Made by a program: the position numbers and the translations under genes
Notes under the pieces: model-generated
The model's database searches: none
What the model saw: the letters and a program-made list of their open reading frames with translations, nothing else
Told to the model about the DNA's origin: nothing
DNA from: Poronia punctata
Lineage: Eukaryota; Ascomycota; Sordariomycetes; Xylariales; Xylariaceae
Direction: 5' to 3'
Length of the DNA stretch: 62,245 bases
NCBI GenBank assembly: GCA_022579005.1
Contig: MU401669.1
Location: forward strand, 1-62,245
Part shown: positions 23,360 to 35,961 of the stretch, in pieces
Layout of the letters: each line of letters starts with the position of its first letter
Position numbering within the stretch: position 1 is the stretch's first letter

Positions 23360-25254
23360 ATGTTCGGCGGCGGCTCTAGTGCTTCGGCCGCCAAAACCGA
23401 CGGGCAACCGGCCTCGGACTCGACTACTGGATCCGAAACCGCCCCATCAGATACTAAGCCCTCTTCATCTCCTGGCGGCGCACCGAGAGCTCCTGATCAG
23501 GTTAACAGCGGCGAGAAGCGAAACGGGAATGACAGTCCTTCCGGCCGCCAGAATGCGGAGAATGGGGCCGTGGAGAAGAAGCGCAGAAGTAGTGGTGTTG
23601 GGAGCAAGGCAAGCAGCCTCATAGCAAGCGCGAGGAATAGTCTTAATTTTCAAACGACCCGCACCAACAGCGATTTAAATGCTCGCACGCCTTTACAAAA
23701 GCTAGGGAAGCAAGACCAAGCTCTAGCTGTACCTCAGGGACAGCATAACAACTCCGCTGGCGAATCGCTTCCAGGTCCAAGATCTACCTTCCGTGTCGGT
23801 GTATGGGAAGACAGGAATAGGAAATGTCGCCGTACCATGGAGGATACACATGCTTTCTTGTACAACTTTTTGCCGACCCCTGCCCCTGTCCTGCCAGTAG
23901 ATGCTGGAGAGAAACCCACAAGTACCTCAAACCAGACGGAGGATGCACCTTCCGAGCCGGCGTCACAGGATATGATCGAGACCGACAATGGATACTTCGC
24001 CATTTTCGATGGCCACGCTGGCACCTTTGCTGCTGACTGGTGCGGGAAGAAACTTCACCTCGTCCTTGAAGATATTATTCGCCGAAATCCAAATACCGCT
24101 ATACCGGAGCTTCTGGACCAAACCTTTACAACAGTCGACGCGCAACTGGAAAAGCTCCCTCTGAAAAACAGCGGCTGCACTGCCGCTATTGCTATCTTAC
24201 GCTGGGAAGATCGAGTTCCTAGCTCAGGCTCTGCCACGGGTTCTCAGGGGATTGCTTCGGCCGCGGCAGGGGCTTCAAAACCAGCAGATGCACTAAAGGC
24301 TAAGGATAGTAAGTTTAAAGCTGGAGGCATGTCTATCACTACGCGGAACTCAACTGACACATGAATAAAAGGCATTGCAACCCGACAGCGAGTTCTTTAC
24401 ACCGCTAATGTGGGCGATGCGCGTATCATCCTCTGCCGAGCAGGCAAGGCCCTACGTCTTTCGTATGATCACAAGGGAAGCGACGAAAATGAAGGCAAAC
24501 GTATTGCCAACGCTGGCGGACTGATACTCAACAACCGAGTGAACGGTGTTCTGGCCGTTACCAGGGCTCTTGGCGATGCCTATTTGAAGGAGCTTGTGAC
24601 TGGCCATCCCTACACCACGGAAACCGTGATACAACCCGAGGTGGATGAGTTCATGATTATTGCTTGCGATGGTGTAAGAACATACCATTATTATCCCGTT
24701 CGGTTTCATTTCCTGACTAAAAGTGTTATTAGCTTTGGGATGTTTGTTCAGACCAAGAAGCGGTGGATCTCGTCCGCGATAATCCGGATCCCGTGACAGC
24801 GTCGAAACAGCTAGTCGACCACGCCCTTGCTCGTTTCAGCACGGATAACCTATCATGCATGATTATCCGATTCGACAAAGCTGCGCTCCTTGACCACACC
24901 CAAAAGGACCGGGCAATAGGGGTCGAGGGGGATACTATCAGCGGGAACGGCAAAGTCACCGAGGCTGACAAGATTGTGAGCTCCACCAAACAAAAGATTG
25001 CTGAAGGCGATACTCCGGCCCTCGGAGTGTCGGCGTGCAATAGTGGCAGAGGTCGTGACCCGACCCCCGTTGATGACGGCGACACGTTCAAACCCACGAT
25101 TATCAAAGAGTCTGTCGAGGAAGAGCCCACATCTATCGAGGACTCCGATGCCCCGGAAGTTAGCGCTCCAGGGGAGACGAACAAAGGCTCTCTTCCTGCT
25201 ACGGTAGATGAACCTACCAAGTCCACCGACCCTCAGTCGGCAACGAAGTCGTAA
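23360..25254 (+). CDS. PTC1: PP2C-type Ser/Thr protein phosphatase, Ptc1-like
   Basis: Three exons: 23360-24308, 24372-24673 and 24733-25254, giving 590 aa. The start MFGGGSS is the first ATG in frame and matches the filamentous-fungal form. The N-terminal ~140 residues are disordered. The catalytic domain has MEDTHAF at about 160 (metal-binding Asp), FDGHAG at 216-221, [37 protein letters not shown], and [17 protein letters not shown], the last formed across intron 2, then [14 protein letters not shown]. Intron 1 removes an in-frame stop (24362-24364). The acidic C-terminal extension of ~130 residues is disordered. Ptc1 dephosphorylates MAP kinases of the osmotic and cell-wall pathways in yeast; that role is carried over by family. 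There is a low-complexity insert of about 35 residues before exon 2. Confidence 0.92.
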
Positions 25255-27787
25255 GCTGGCATGGGACCTGAATCACTCTACGACGGGCGTGTGGCAACTA
25301 CAAACCTGACTAATGACTTGCGGTAGCTCTAGGGGTTGATATGGCGGCCCCGCTGTTTTCGGTGTTTTACATTGCCTCTTTACTTTGGTATTGAACATCG
25401 TTTGTATAGGCAAGTCTAGTCTGGATGGAAAACCGAACCTTGAAAAGCTATATGCGAGTGGTCTTGTTGTATACCTAATACGTCGCTACCATGGTGCCCT
25501 GGGACGGTCCAACATTCTTCAGGGAGGCTTAACGAGGGGACGGATGGATTTGGCAAAGCGGTGTTTTCAGAATGATAATGACCAACTACCTCGCAAAAGC
25601 AGTTTTTTGACGAGGGCTGGTATGTTTGTTTTATGGGGTCACGATTATGTATGTGTAACATCAATAGACGAGACGATTGATCAGTCAACGATATGGTCAC
25701 TGGGGATCAATAAAACCCAGTATCTACTACACATTCCTGACTCCGTTGTTTGTTCGTAACTTGTTACGTTAAAGGTATATTTGAGTACGTACTTCAACCG
25801 TAGTTGAATTAGCTTTGCACTCAACTACCAAGCGTTGTGATCAGTGACGTGGGTGATTACGAAGAGTTAGATGGTAGATGAAGAGATGGCCAAGCTGCTA
25901 TCAAGTTCGCTGGGCGGGAAGAATGCAAATCGCCTATACCTAGGCGTAGCTTGCCCTTAGTTCTGTATATATACACTTGGGCACTATCTAGATAGCATAT
26001 GATAGGCATGTTATGTGGCTTTCACTGCCCTTGCATTCCTTAGGTCTAGAACCGATCGCAGCGTTGTCTCGTCTATAGCATTAGCTAAAGTAGGTACTGA
26101 AGCTCCCGTGATCCTAGTCATGGTGGGCGAGGAACCTGTATTAAAGGTTAATGGTCAACCAGTTTAGACTTTTGGCAGGGGTTCTGGATACATTGTCCTT
26201 GCATGGCTTTTTGCTCATTCCCCCTCCCCTGTCTGGAGTTATAGCATCGGATTTTACTTTTCCATTTGGGTGTACCTATTTGTTTTACTTGGTATTACTT
26301 AACAATCATGCAAAGAATGTCGCGGTTTCTCCTTCTCATGGTTTGGAATATGTATGAAATATTCCGTACCCTAATAAGGTAGGGCCGCCCCTATCACATC
26401 TGGGAATACCTCCTATAGGTATCGTAGGTAGAAGGAAGGCGTTGTTGCTGCCAGCTGCCAAGACTCGCATGCTTTACCCTAAAGGACCTCATCGAGACTA
26501 GAATATAGATACCTAGGCACTAGCTCCTCGTGTTTCAGATATTGCTGGAAGAACCGCTAACCTAGACTAGACCAAAATTTCGGCCTGGGTCGCATTTATG
26601 TATGCATGTTTACAGTTTGGTCACAGGAAAAAAAAAAAAAAATCCTTGACGGTTTATGATTTCTGCCTTGTTCCTTTGTGTTCCTGGAACTGCATCTGTC
26701 TGTACATCCTCAGCCATGTGCTGATTCTTAGACTATTCCATCATTCTTACCAGAATATTACCCGATTGTTGTAATTGCAAGTACGTGTACTCGTAGACCC
26801 ACGATGTAATCTAGTAGTTATTCCAGAAAATAAGGTAATCTACGGTAGCTTCGAAGTTCTTGCTACAGCATACCAATAGAGAAAAAAAACAACTAAGACT
26901 AGATTCCTGCTAAACATGTGTGCTACCGACTGTAGGTACTACATACTTATACTCGTCCCGCGTACCCAAGTCTAGAAAACGCACCTTGCAAAGGTTCAGT
27001 TCAAGTGCCAACAAGGACTTTCCAACATACATAAGGTACGTATATCCACGCGTCGCGCTATCTTATAGTAAGTACTTACTTTAGTAGCCAGGTAGGTACC
27101 TAGCTTTCATGTATGCCGCGCCTTTGGCCTATGCTTATCTAGCGGGTCTGTACTCTTTTACTTGCCTATGTGGGTAAGTAGGGTACTTGAAGGGTGAGTA
27201 CCTACCTTCGATGGGCAACTGATTAATGGCCCCTCCCTTTCCCCCTGACTGCCCTGGCCGTAGCTTGATGACCTCCACAATTAGCGAGTCCAATATTGTT
27301 CCCAACCCCTATCCATATTCAATTGATCCTGGTCCACACATACTACCACATATCCCGCCTTTTTCCTCCGGCCGCAATACCTTGCTAATTCAGACTTTGA
27401 ACAAATAGACGCAGCTCTTCTGTCCTGTCTCGCGACAATTGCATACTAACAGCCCATAGGCTTGCGAGGAGACATAATCGCGTTTCGGTGCAGTGTGTTG
27501 GAAACATCCGATTCGACTTCCAGAATTCTACGAGCCGAAGTGTGAAATCGACCACACCAACACGGTATTCGCATGTCGATCGTGACTGCACCAATGTCTC
27601 CAACACCCTTCGGGCCCCTGAATTGCCTCTCTACCCAGATCGCCAACTAAGTTATCGAGCTCTACAGGAGTTCAAATGTCCATGACTTGCGAGCTTACTT
27701 CTTAAACGACGATCGATCGTGGATCCGTCCCCATTCTATTCGGTGTCTTAAGCCGCCCGTCAAGGTGGACAATATTGCTGCTTCAGG
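25255..27787. other. Long intergenic stretch, no gene recognised
   Basis: 2.5 kb between PTC1 and the ADF-H gene, both on plus. Poly-A tract at about 26628-26641; several TAGG runs near 27,080-27,200. Short frames (for example 25385-25759) show no domain and no splice-supported extension. Confidence 0.5.
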
Positions 27788-30700
27788 ATGTCGTTAAATG
27801 GTCTCGACAACGGCGAGGTGAAAGAAGCCTACGACGTATCTATCGCAGAACCTGGTGGATGGTAAGAGCATTCCTACTTTCCATTTGCCGTTATTATTAC
27901 CCATTTTGTGCTGCGGGTGTGTTCGGAGATACGGTGCACATTATTGTGGATTGTCCTATCGGATGTTGGCATCTAAATGGGCCAATCTACTTTTATGAGA
28001 CCCTGCTATATCGCAAGTACTTGCATTGCTAACTGTCCTCTAAAGGTTCCTACTCAAGTACGCGAGCCGAGACGAAATAGATATCCTTGACCGCGGCACT
28101 GGTGGGATTGTCGAGATCCGGAATGCGATTGCAAATTATGAAGAGCCCTCGCCACTCTACGGCTTTTTGAGATACCGCCGAAGAAACGTAGTCATAAAAT
28201 ACATGCCGGATGATTGCTCAAGACTCGTTCAAGGTACGATACTCTAGTTTAAAGACGTTGGATGGGGTTGGCTCTCGTTGAGAGGACAGGTGTAGTATGA
28301 GGGCTGGGCTTGGCTGACAGTGCCGGTTTTCTCCGTTATAGCTCGCGCAGCGGTTCACTTCAACGCGATATGCGAACAGTTTGCCCATAATACGACGTTC
28401 GAAATCGCAAACGCAAAAGACCTCAAGGATAGCAAGCTCTCGGCTGCCTGTTCTCTTCACGCGGCTTCCGGATCGACATCCTCTTCGACTAGTTCACTAC
28501 GGAGGCGGCGATTAAACGAGATTGCGGAGGAGGGAGAGGAGGAGGAAAGAGACAGAAAGCGACAATCAGTTGTGAAAGAAGAGGAACGGCCGACTTCGTC
28601 TGTCTACTCCGACGAGGTTATAACTCCCTTTTCGCCAGAGTCTCCGGTGGTCTTAGATCGCCAACAAATTTCCAACCCGCAGGAAACTTCCTTCGCCTCG
28701 ACCAAAATCGTTCCGGACTTTACTGGATCCAACGGCCCTACCTCTCCGGCAAAATCGGAATCTGACCGTCGTTTGTCGTCGCAATCTTCTCGCCCCGATG
28801 TTTACAGCTCTTCATCGCACAGTTTTAATTACGGAAAGACAAAAGTGAAACTCGGGCCACGCCCTTCCTTGGATGCTCACAAAAGACCTGCCACAGCAGA
28901 AAGTTTTCGTCCTGTTGCCGCCCTCCCGCCGGGTCTGAAACTTTTCAAAGGGGTTAAGAAGGGCCAACCCCAGGAGCACGAACAAGGCTCACAGGTCATT
29001 ACGTCGCCAATGAGCGAACCCACAGCCGAGCCCCTCGAATCTCCTGGGGAAGATGATCAACTGCCGCCTCGGCCCGCCACTAGTTCTGGAGCGTCCGTCA
29101 AATCGATGCCTGCTTCGTCAGCACCAGTACGGGAAGCTAAGATCAGCCCTGAGAAGGCCCGCCTTATGAAAGCGATGAAGCTAAGGGAGAAAAGGATGCA
29201 GGATGCCAAGTCACAACTATTGCCTACGGAAAAGGCTGCAGAGACGGTAATCAGCACTGAAGCTGCGAAGCATGACTCAGACCCGGTTGACAATATCAAC
29301 ATTGTTGTCCCAAGCCCTGAGCTTGAGTTGCCGGCGTCTTTGGCTCCTAAATCCGAGGCACGAATCGCGAACACAGCCGTGGATTCGCATCCTTCATCAC
29401 CAAGTGGCGCCTCTTCTACAGGCATTGGCGATTCTACTAAGGCCTCGTCTCTCTCCGAATTGCACGAGGAGGTGGTCCAGGCTACCAAGGCTCTCATGCT
29501 AAGCACTAGTGAGAGCGACAAAGTGGATGTTAAGGAGACTGTTGATGACTTGGTCGAGGAGATTTCGGGAAGCGACACAACGATCCACGACAAAGGTCCA
29601 ATCAAACTAGTCGGCGTAACAGAAGATAAGGACAACAATGTGGATCAACAACCTACTGGTGTTTCCGAGAGCTCCCAGCCTGATCCAGAGCCTGCAGTCA
29701 CATTGGCTACCCTCAAGGCTGAAGCAGCTGACCCCGTCCCTGACGATGCTGCCGTGGCAGCGCCACATAAAAACAGCAGACTCGATGAGGGGCAACTCAC
29801 GGGCTTATCAGGACCTACTATGACTAGTGGTCCATCAGAGGATTCTATATCACCAACATCACCAATATCGCCTACAGGCCTGAGTCTCAAGTCAAGGTTC
29901 TCTAGGACAGACGTTGCAGTTCCTACGGAACCTAGTGCCACCACAGCACAAAGATCTGCCACAGTTGCTGAGCATGAAAAGCCTAAACCGCCCCCGAAGA
30001 CAAATCCAGAAATTTTGTTGCCTCCTGCGACGCTATCTGCCAGACCAAAAGCTGCAATCGAACCGATTCGCACGGATTTGCCCCCAGCTTCCTCTGATCC
30101 TTTGGACGATGATGCTCTGATGGAAGAGCTACGGACCGCTACTCTACAAGAGGCGAAACCGATATTAGTTTCCAAATCCCCCATTACCCCTGTTTTCCCA
30201 GGCTCAAGTAGCCCGCCGAGGGATGCTCGTCTACCGCGGGCCGTGTCCAACCCGATGCGGAACTCATTCTTGATGCCTAGCGAAATATCACATAACAACA
30301 CAGCACGGAGTGTGTCTGGTGGCGCACCTTATCTCAACAACCTTACTCGGCAGAATTCCAACGCCAGCTTGCAGTCGAAGAAAAGCAATGTCGGATCGAC
30401 TATTTCGCAGCGTATAAAGGCTTTGCAAGCTTTATCTGGCAATGCAAGCGAGGAAAGCCGGCCGAGGCCCACCACGCCATCGGCCACCTTTTTTACCGTT
30501 CGAAAGGCCACTACGCGGGAGCCGTCTAACTCGTCATCTGTCGCCGAACGTGCCGGCTCCGTGACCCGGCAGCCTACTACACCGGAACGTTCGCAGGAAG
30601 CCACTCCAGATCCCTCCAATTCCAGTCGAGAGAGGTCCGGATCGGTGGCCAATCGATTGAGCATGTTCGAGGGGCAATATGTGCCGCGTGGAAGACCCGA

Positions 30701-31795
30701 GTCCGTCCAGGTGACCGCTCGTATCATCCGGGGCGCACAATCGCCGTTTTCCAAGCCGTCGAATTCACCCGGAAAGTCGGGCGATAGTGCCACTGCGGAA
30801 TTCAGACAGTCTACTTTGCTAGTGGATGTTCAAAGAACCCAATCGGTCAAGGCTCAGCCTCAGTCCGACCGTGTTCCGCTGGCTGACAGACCTAAGACAA
30901 GCGTACAGGATGTACAAGACCACAACTCTGGATTCGAGAGTGTTGGTAAAACTGCTAAGCGACGGACGTCTTTGAGCCTTATGAAAGACTTTATCAAGGA
31001 GCATGCTAGTCTGGCGAACAAGTCAACCGAGAATCTAGCTTCGGCATCATCCGGGCCTACGTCGCTCAAGTCTCCCAGCCAACCGCCCTCGTCTCACCAG
31101 AATTCGGCAGGGTTCGGACGACGCATGTCGAGCTCAAGCCGCCGATCATCCATCACCCGAGAGGGAGATAACAGGACTCCTTCTCGTCTCAGTGAAAGCG
31201 GCTCTACTGACGAGGATAAGTCTTCGAGCGATAAGAAATCGGGCAATCGCACGTCACGGTTTATGCGCCGGTTGTCCAACTCGTTCGGCACGGCCCGCAA
31301 GACTGGGGCCGCTAGCATTTCAGCTACGGTGACGGAAGAAGACGCAGACCAGGTGGAAAAGGCGTCTAAATTGGCAACACAGTCGGCCTCGGCCTCCCCG
31401 GCCGTTGTGGCGTTCATGGGTGACGTCAACGTTCAATTCCCCGACAATCTGTTGTGGAAGCGCCGAAGCATGTGTCTCGATGCACAGGGCTTTCTGTTCC
31501 TCAGCACCATCCAGGGCGCTGCCAAGGCTGGTAAAGACAGTGCTGGCACCAAGCGCTTCCACCTGAGCGATTTCCGCAAGCCGTACATACCTGACGTCGA
31601 GGTCCAAGAATTGCCGAACAGCGTCGTATTGGACTTTGTCGAGGGCTCGAGTCTGCAAGTCGCCTGTGTGGACCGTGTTGGGCAGCAAAATATTCTACGC
31701 AGTAAGTCTAGGCCCTTCCAATTTTGGCGTTCATGCACGGGACTGACAAAATAACAGCCCTCCAAGAGGCACACGAAACCCATGCAGCATCATGA
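27788..31795 (+). CDS. Large ADF-H (cofilin-like) domain protein with disordered middle
   Basis: Four exons: 27788-27861, 28046-28233, 28342-31701 and 31758-31795, giving 1219 aa; phases 2, 1, 1 agree. The first ~150 residues form the actin-depolymerising-factor homology domain. It opens MSLNGLDNGEVKEAYD, continues WFLLKYASRDEIDIL, GTGGIVEIRN, YGFLRYRRRNVVIKYMPD and ends KLSAACSLHAASGS. About 900 residues of Ser/Pro/Thr/Glu-rich sequence follow, with short acidic, basic and proline-rich stretches expected to bind SH3-type partners. The last ~110 residues (from VQFPDNLLWKRR) look like a folded, PH-like module ending ILRTLQEAHETHAAS. It probably links cortical actin to partner proteins; this is an inference from architecture. 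Confidence 0.88.
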
Positions 31796-33555
31796 ACTAA
31801 GCTAAGCGTGCATTCGCCGATGCTGGTCGTTGCTGAGCCTACTTTATCACTCTCATAATTAATGAAAGATACCCATCACCGCCTTTCCTACTTCATAACC
31901 GTCGGGCTGCGCGCGCCCGCATTCTCATTTGTCTCACCCTTTTACAGACCTACTATAGTACCCGTTGCCGATTGTTATTCGACGGAGTTCCAAGCGCCCT
32001 TCTAGTGGCCCACGGCAGTTCGGTATCAGCATTCCTGCTTGACAGCATGTAATTTTCTTGCCTTTTTTTTTTCTTTTTCTTGCTTCTTTTTCTTGTTGCC
32101 ATTTCTGGCATTCCGCGTGCCCCCTCATGGTGGGACCGTGATCCGAAACAAACCGCGGTGGGGTTTTAGCAAGGTTAAGTGTTTATACATTATTGCATGT
32201 TTGTGGTTCTTTACCTGTTACCGAATATTAGGTGGAAATGGGATGCTCGCCGGCACAGGGCAAAGTTGTACCTAGGTATGAAGAAGAGTCATTCAGATAG
32301 TAGGAGGAAAATCAATGCCGTCAAAACTATATGTAAATACCTTGAATATAGATGGTCGACAAGCCAGCTATAATGGCTTTGAGAGAATTATAATATAGGG
32401 CTTGTAGCTCTATCAGCCTATCTGAGTCGAAGTTTTCTACTCCCACCAGTGTATGTACATATATGTACGCGCATCAGGCGTTTTAGGGTACTACGTTATA
32501 CAAGCAAGGAAGAGAGGCATGGGGGTATGCCAGGTATGGACATGCGTAGGTATCCGTCGCACTGATGGAATCACATGGATCTCTCGTCGCCGGTCCATCG
32601 TCCACCTTGTCTCCGACCATCTGATGTCATAGAACAAACAATTGAACAACACAATCCCAGTTTTTCTTCATCATTTTGTCGTATTGAGTCTTTGATTGCA
32701 TAGGATATTTGGAAGAACAAGGAGAAATCAAAAGAAAGCGAGATGATAATCGTTTTGTTAGACAATGTACCTGATTAGGATAAGATCAGTACCGGCCCAA
32801 GGAGTAGGTAACTGCAACTGCAGGTGCAATCATTCAATGCCTAATGCGAAAGAGAATTCAGAAGGTACAGAATACACGGCCTTTGAGGTACCTACAATCA
32901 CCCTTTCACTTCTTTAACGCCTTTGTTGCAAACAAGGTCGAGAAATACAAAAAGGAAGTACAATGCCACGATAAAGTCGTCTTTTTCAACCTTTTGGTAC
33001 CATCTAGGTACCTACTTTCGGCACTTTTTGATTTGTGGGCTACACCAAAAATTGCATCACTAGGAGTACCTGTACCTACATAATAACGTACCTAATGTAC
33101 CTAAAGTAATTGGAGCTGACACCTACATAACCACACCCTACACCTCTTATTTATCCCTACCCAGCAGCACTTAATATTCTCCCGTCGTTTCTACCACCTT
33201 CCCAACAAGTACTCAGCTCTTACATCTCAAGATTCCGGAATTGCTATTTTAACAGTGGACCAAAGCCACACATATTCGAAACGGCACTTGCGCCAATTTA
33301 AGACCCCGAAATTGTAATGAGAGCGGAGTTGGCCATTCCTTTGCCTGCTTACGACGAGTCATACATGCCACAACCCCATCGGGTCGTTTACATTGAATCC
33401 GCTAAACGCACCACACTACCTATCACGAGAGAGCCGCACGATCCAGCAGCGCACCGCGCCTTACGATTTTACAATTCGAATTGGCACAGAGGAAGAAGAT
33501 AGGGAAAGAAAAGAAAAGGGCGACAAACACACGCTTCTTCAATCATATACCAACC
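31796..33555. other. Intergenic, no gene recognised
   Basis: 1.8 kb between two plus-strand genes. It contains a pyrimidine-rich stretch (32060-32100) and CCTA/TAGG motifs near 32990-33110. No frame with convincing coding character. Confidence 0.55.
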
Positions 33556-34467
33556 ATGGCGTACGCATTAAAGCGCAGCGCCCCCACTACGTCATCTAGA
33601 CCCTGGCCGGCCTCGCACCACTCGCCACAGCATCCTGTCGCGAAGACCCCGCGGTTCGACGACAGACTCGCATCTATCCCGTCGTCGTCCCCGCCTTCTC
33701 TGGGAATTTCGTCGCCCATCTCTCGCTGCTCTTCGACGTCATCGGATGATTCGTCTTTTTGTTCCATCGATACACCGACCGCTTCTTCAGCCGATAGTGG
33801 GGATGAAGATGAAAGCGATTGCCAAGAGTATGACTCGGACTCTGAGTGCGACTACGTTTACGACGACGACGATGACGACGAGGACGACGAAGCAGAAGAG
33901 GACGAGGAGGATATAGTAGTTGAACTTATCAGTATATTGAAGAAACCGCGGATCACGGGTGATTCCGGTTGCAGTAACGGGGCGGACGATCAGGACGACT
34001 CCGACGATGAAAGCGAGTGCGACGTTGTTTTCGAGAGGAATGTCAGCTTCGACGACCCACTGGCCACGGATATGGTGACGGGGGCCATGGTGCCTCAGAC
34101 ACTGCTGTCCAGAGAAGAGTGGACGGCCATCAAACTAAGAGAATCAATCGAGCGCGGTGGGTCTCTCATCAGTTCGGCGGATAGGATGGAGGGGGGATTG
34201 GCTGAGCGGTTGGCGGAGGAAGAAGAAGAAGAAGAGGATGAAGACGGAAGCCAGGAGCAAGGACACAAAGAGGATGACGAGGCGGACATTTACGAAACCG
34301 CCGATGCCGATGCCGATTCCGTTGTCGAATTTACCAAAGTTCGAAAATCCGAAAATTCCGCCGTCAAAACCGTCGATACGAATGTGTGTCATACACTTGC
34401 GCAAACGGACAAGCGGCATCGGAGTTGGTGGATCGACGAAGTGGGGTCTCTGAAACGATCCGATTGA
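33556..34467 (+). CDS. Acidic low-complexity protein of unknown function
   Basis: Single exon, 303 aa. The ATG at 33556 has a good context (ACCATGG); an upstream in-frame ATG at 33481 would add 25 basic residues and is less likely. A Ser/Pro-rich N-terminal ~75 residues precedes a strongly acidic stretch (about 80-125, with Asp/Glu runs). The most ordered-looking parts are VVELISILKKPR and VVFERNVSFDDPLATDMV near 125-180. A second Glu run at about 220-227 comes from a GAA repeat. The C-terminus is basic (KRHRSWWIDEVGSLKRSD). No membrane segment. I do not recognise the family; the pattern of acidic region plus short conserved-looking stretches is common in nuclear fungal proteins. Confidence 0.7.
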   Translation: MAYALKRSAPTTSSRPWPASHHSPQHPVAKTPRFDDRLASIPSSSPPSLGISSPISRCSSTSSDDSSFCSIDTPTASSADSGDEDESDCQEYDSDSECDYVYDDDDDDEDDEAEEDEEDIVVELISILKKPRITGDSGCSNGADDQDDSDDESECDVVFERNVSFDDPLATDMVTGAMVPQTLLSREEWTAIKLRESIERGGSLISSADRMEGGLAERLAEEEEEEEDEDGSQEQGHKEDDEADIYETADADADSVVEFTKVRKSENSAVKTVDTNVCHTLAQTDKRHRSWWIDEVGSLKRSD

Positions 34468-35961
34468 TTCCATTTCAACCATGACCAACACCACAGGACG
34501 CTGTAGAAGCAAGACACGATACGATACGAAACGATACGATAGGATACGGCGCATTTGGGGGACATTTGATAGCTTCGAAAGACTATCAAATTTCGAGGGA
34601 AGAATAACATGAGCATTTTGACATGATGGCGTTTGGGTGTTTGGCGTCAAGAGGACTCGGAACGTTAAGCCCAGGAAAGAGCAATTGGGAACCACAACCA
34701 GCGGGAAAAAGGAATGGCAAAAAAAGCAAGTCAAAAGAGGTTGAAAAGCCGAAGCCAGAGTTAAAGCGACTTGATAACAGATTTTTACACATTATTAACT
34801 GAAGACGTGTCTTTTATACGTAGAGGTCATGGTGGAGTTATTCTGTGTAGTTCAGTTCAGTTCAGTTCAGTTCACCTTTGCCATGGATTCTACTCGTAGC
34901 TACCTAGGTTAGGGCTATAGTTTTTCGTCGAGTTCGTTAGATGAAGTGACTCTGAGGAGTCATATCAATAGCGAGATGCAGTTTCCAATTTTCTTGTTAG
35001 ATTATCGGACATTGGGGCTTATGTGATTAGGTTAGACCTGTTTTTTAGGAGTCATCGTTTTTGCTGTCCCGGGATTTCATGACGCATATTTCGTATTACA
35101 TCACACTCCTTTTGTTTGTCCGACTTGAAGGTCGTCAGTAGGTATAAGTAGGTCGTCACGAGACGAATGGGTATGATGGTTTGCCAAATCTTCGTAAAAC
35201 ACGCGGTGTACAAGTAAGCAAGTGTACTAAGATGGTATCAGTGTCGTCGTCACAATGGACAATAAGGTCAAGTTTTGACAGATGAATGTTCTTGCGATTC
35301 ATATTATACCTACTTTATCTATCTATCTATCTATCTATCTCCTCCCCTTCCGAAATTATCATTTAAACTGAACTGTTATGGGACAAGGTTTACGTCTGTC
35401 TACTCGTAGGTTAGATTGTCAGGTTAGTTAGTTATCTCTGCCATGATTGATTGAATTCCCAGCGAAGAGATAAATAAATAAAAATGAAATATAGGTAGGG
35501 TATATGTAGTAAATCAATTAGATCAGATCAGATCACCTCATCATGTAGAGTTGGATAATTTCGGGAAGGAGCCAAGAGAAATGGCGAAATGGCGAAATGG
35601 TGTTGCGTTGCATCGTCATTCGATGTTTTCCCCTCTCCTCGAGGAGAGGGGGATGGGGGATGATTTGAATTATAGATAGGTAAGTATACAAAAGCAGTGT
35701 GCCCTAGGTTAATGAAATCTTCTCGTGTCGATTAGGAGACGTATATCTATTGTCCCTCATATATATATAGTCGATGAGCGAAGTAACAAGGGTTCGGGGA
35801 GTTGACCTTTTTTTCTCTCTCTCTCTCTCTCTCTCTCCCCTTTTTCCTGCCAGTCTATCTATCTAGATACACATTCGAAGAAGAACAAAGGTCCCAAAAG
35901 GCCATATATCTAACTAGGTTTTTTAAAAAAAAAAAAAAAAAAGATAAGGAAAAAAGAAAAC
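34468..35961. repeat. Intergenic stretch rich in microsatellites
   Basis: 1.5 kb without a gene. Arrays seen: GATAC-type pentamers near 34517-34555, GTTCA pentamers at about 34850-34875, TATC at about 35317-35340, GATCA at 35521-35535, TC at about 35813-35837, and a poly-A run at about 35926-35942 just upstream of the carboxypeptidase start. Confidence 0.85.
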
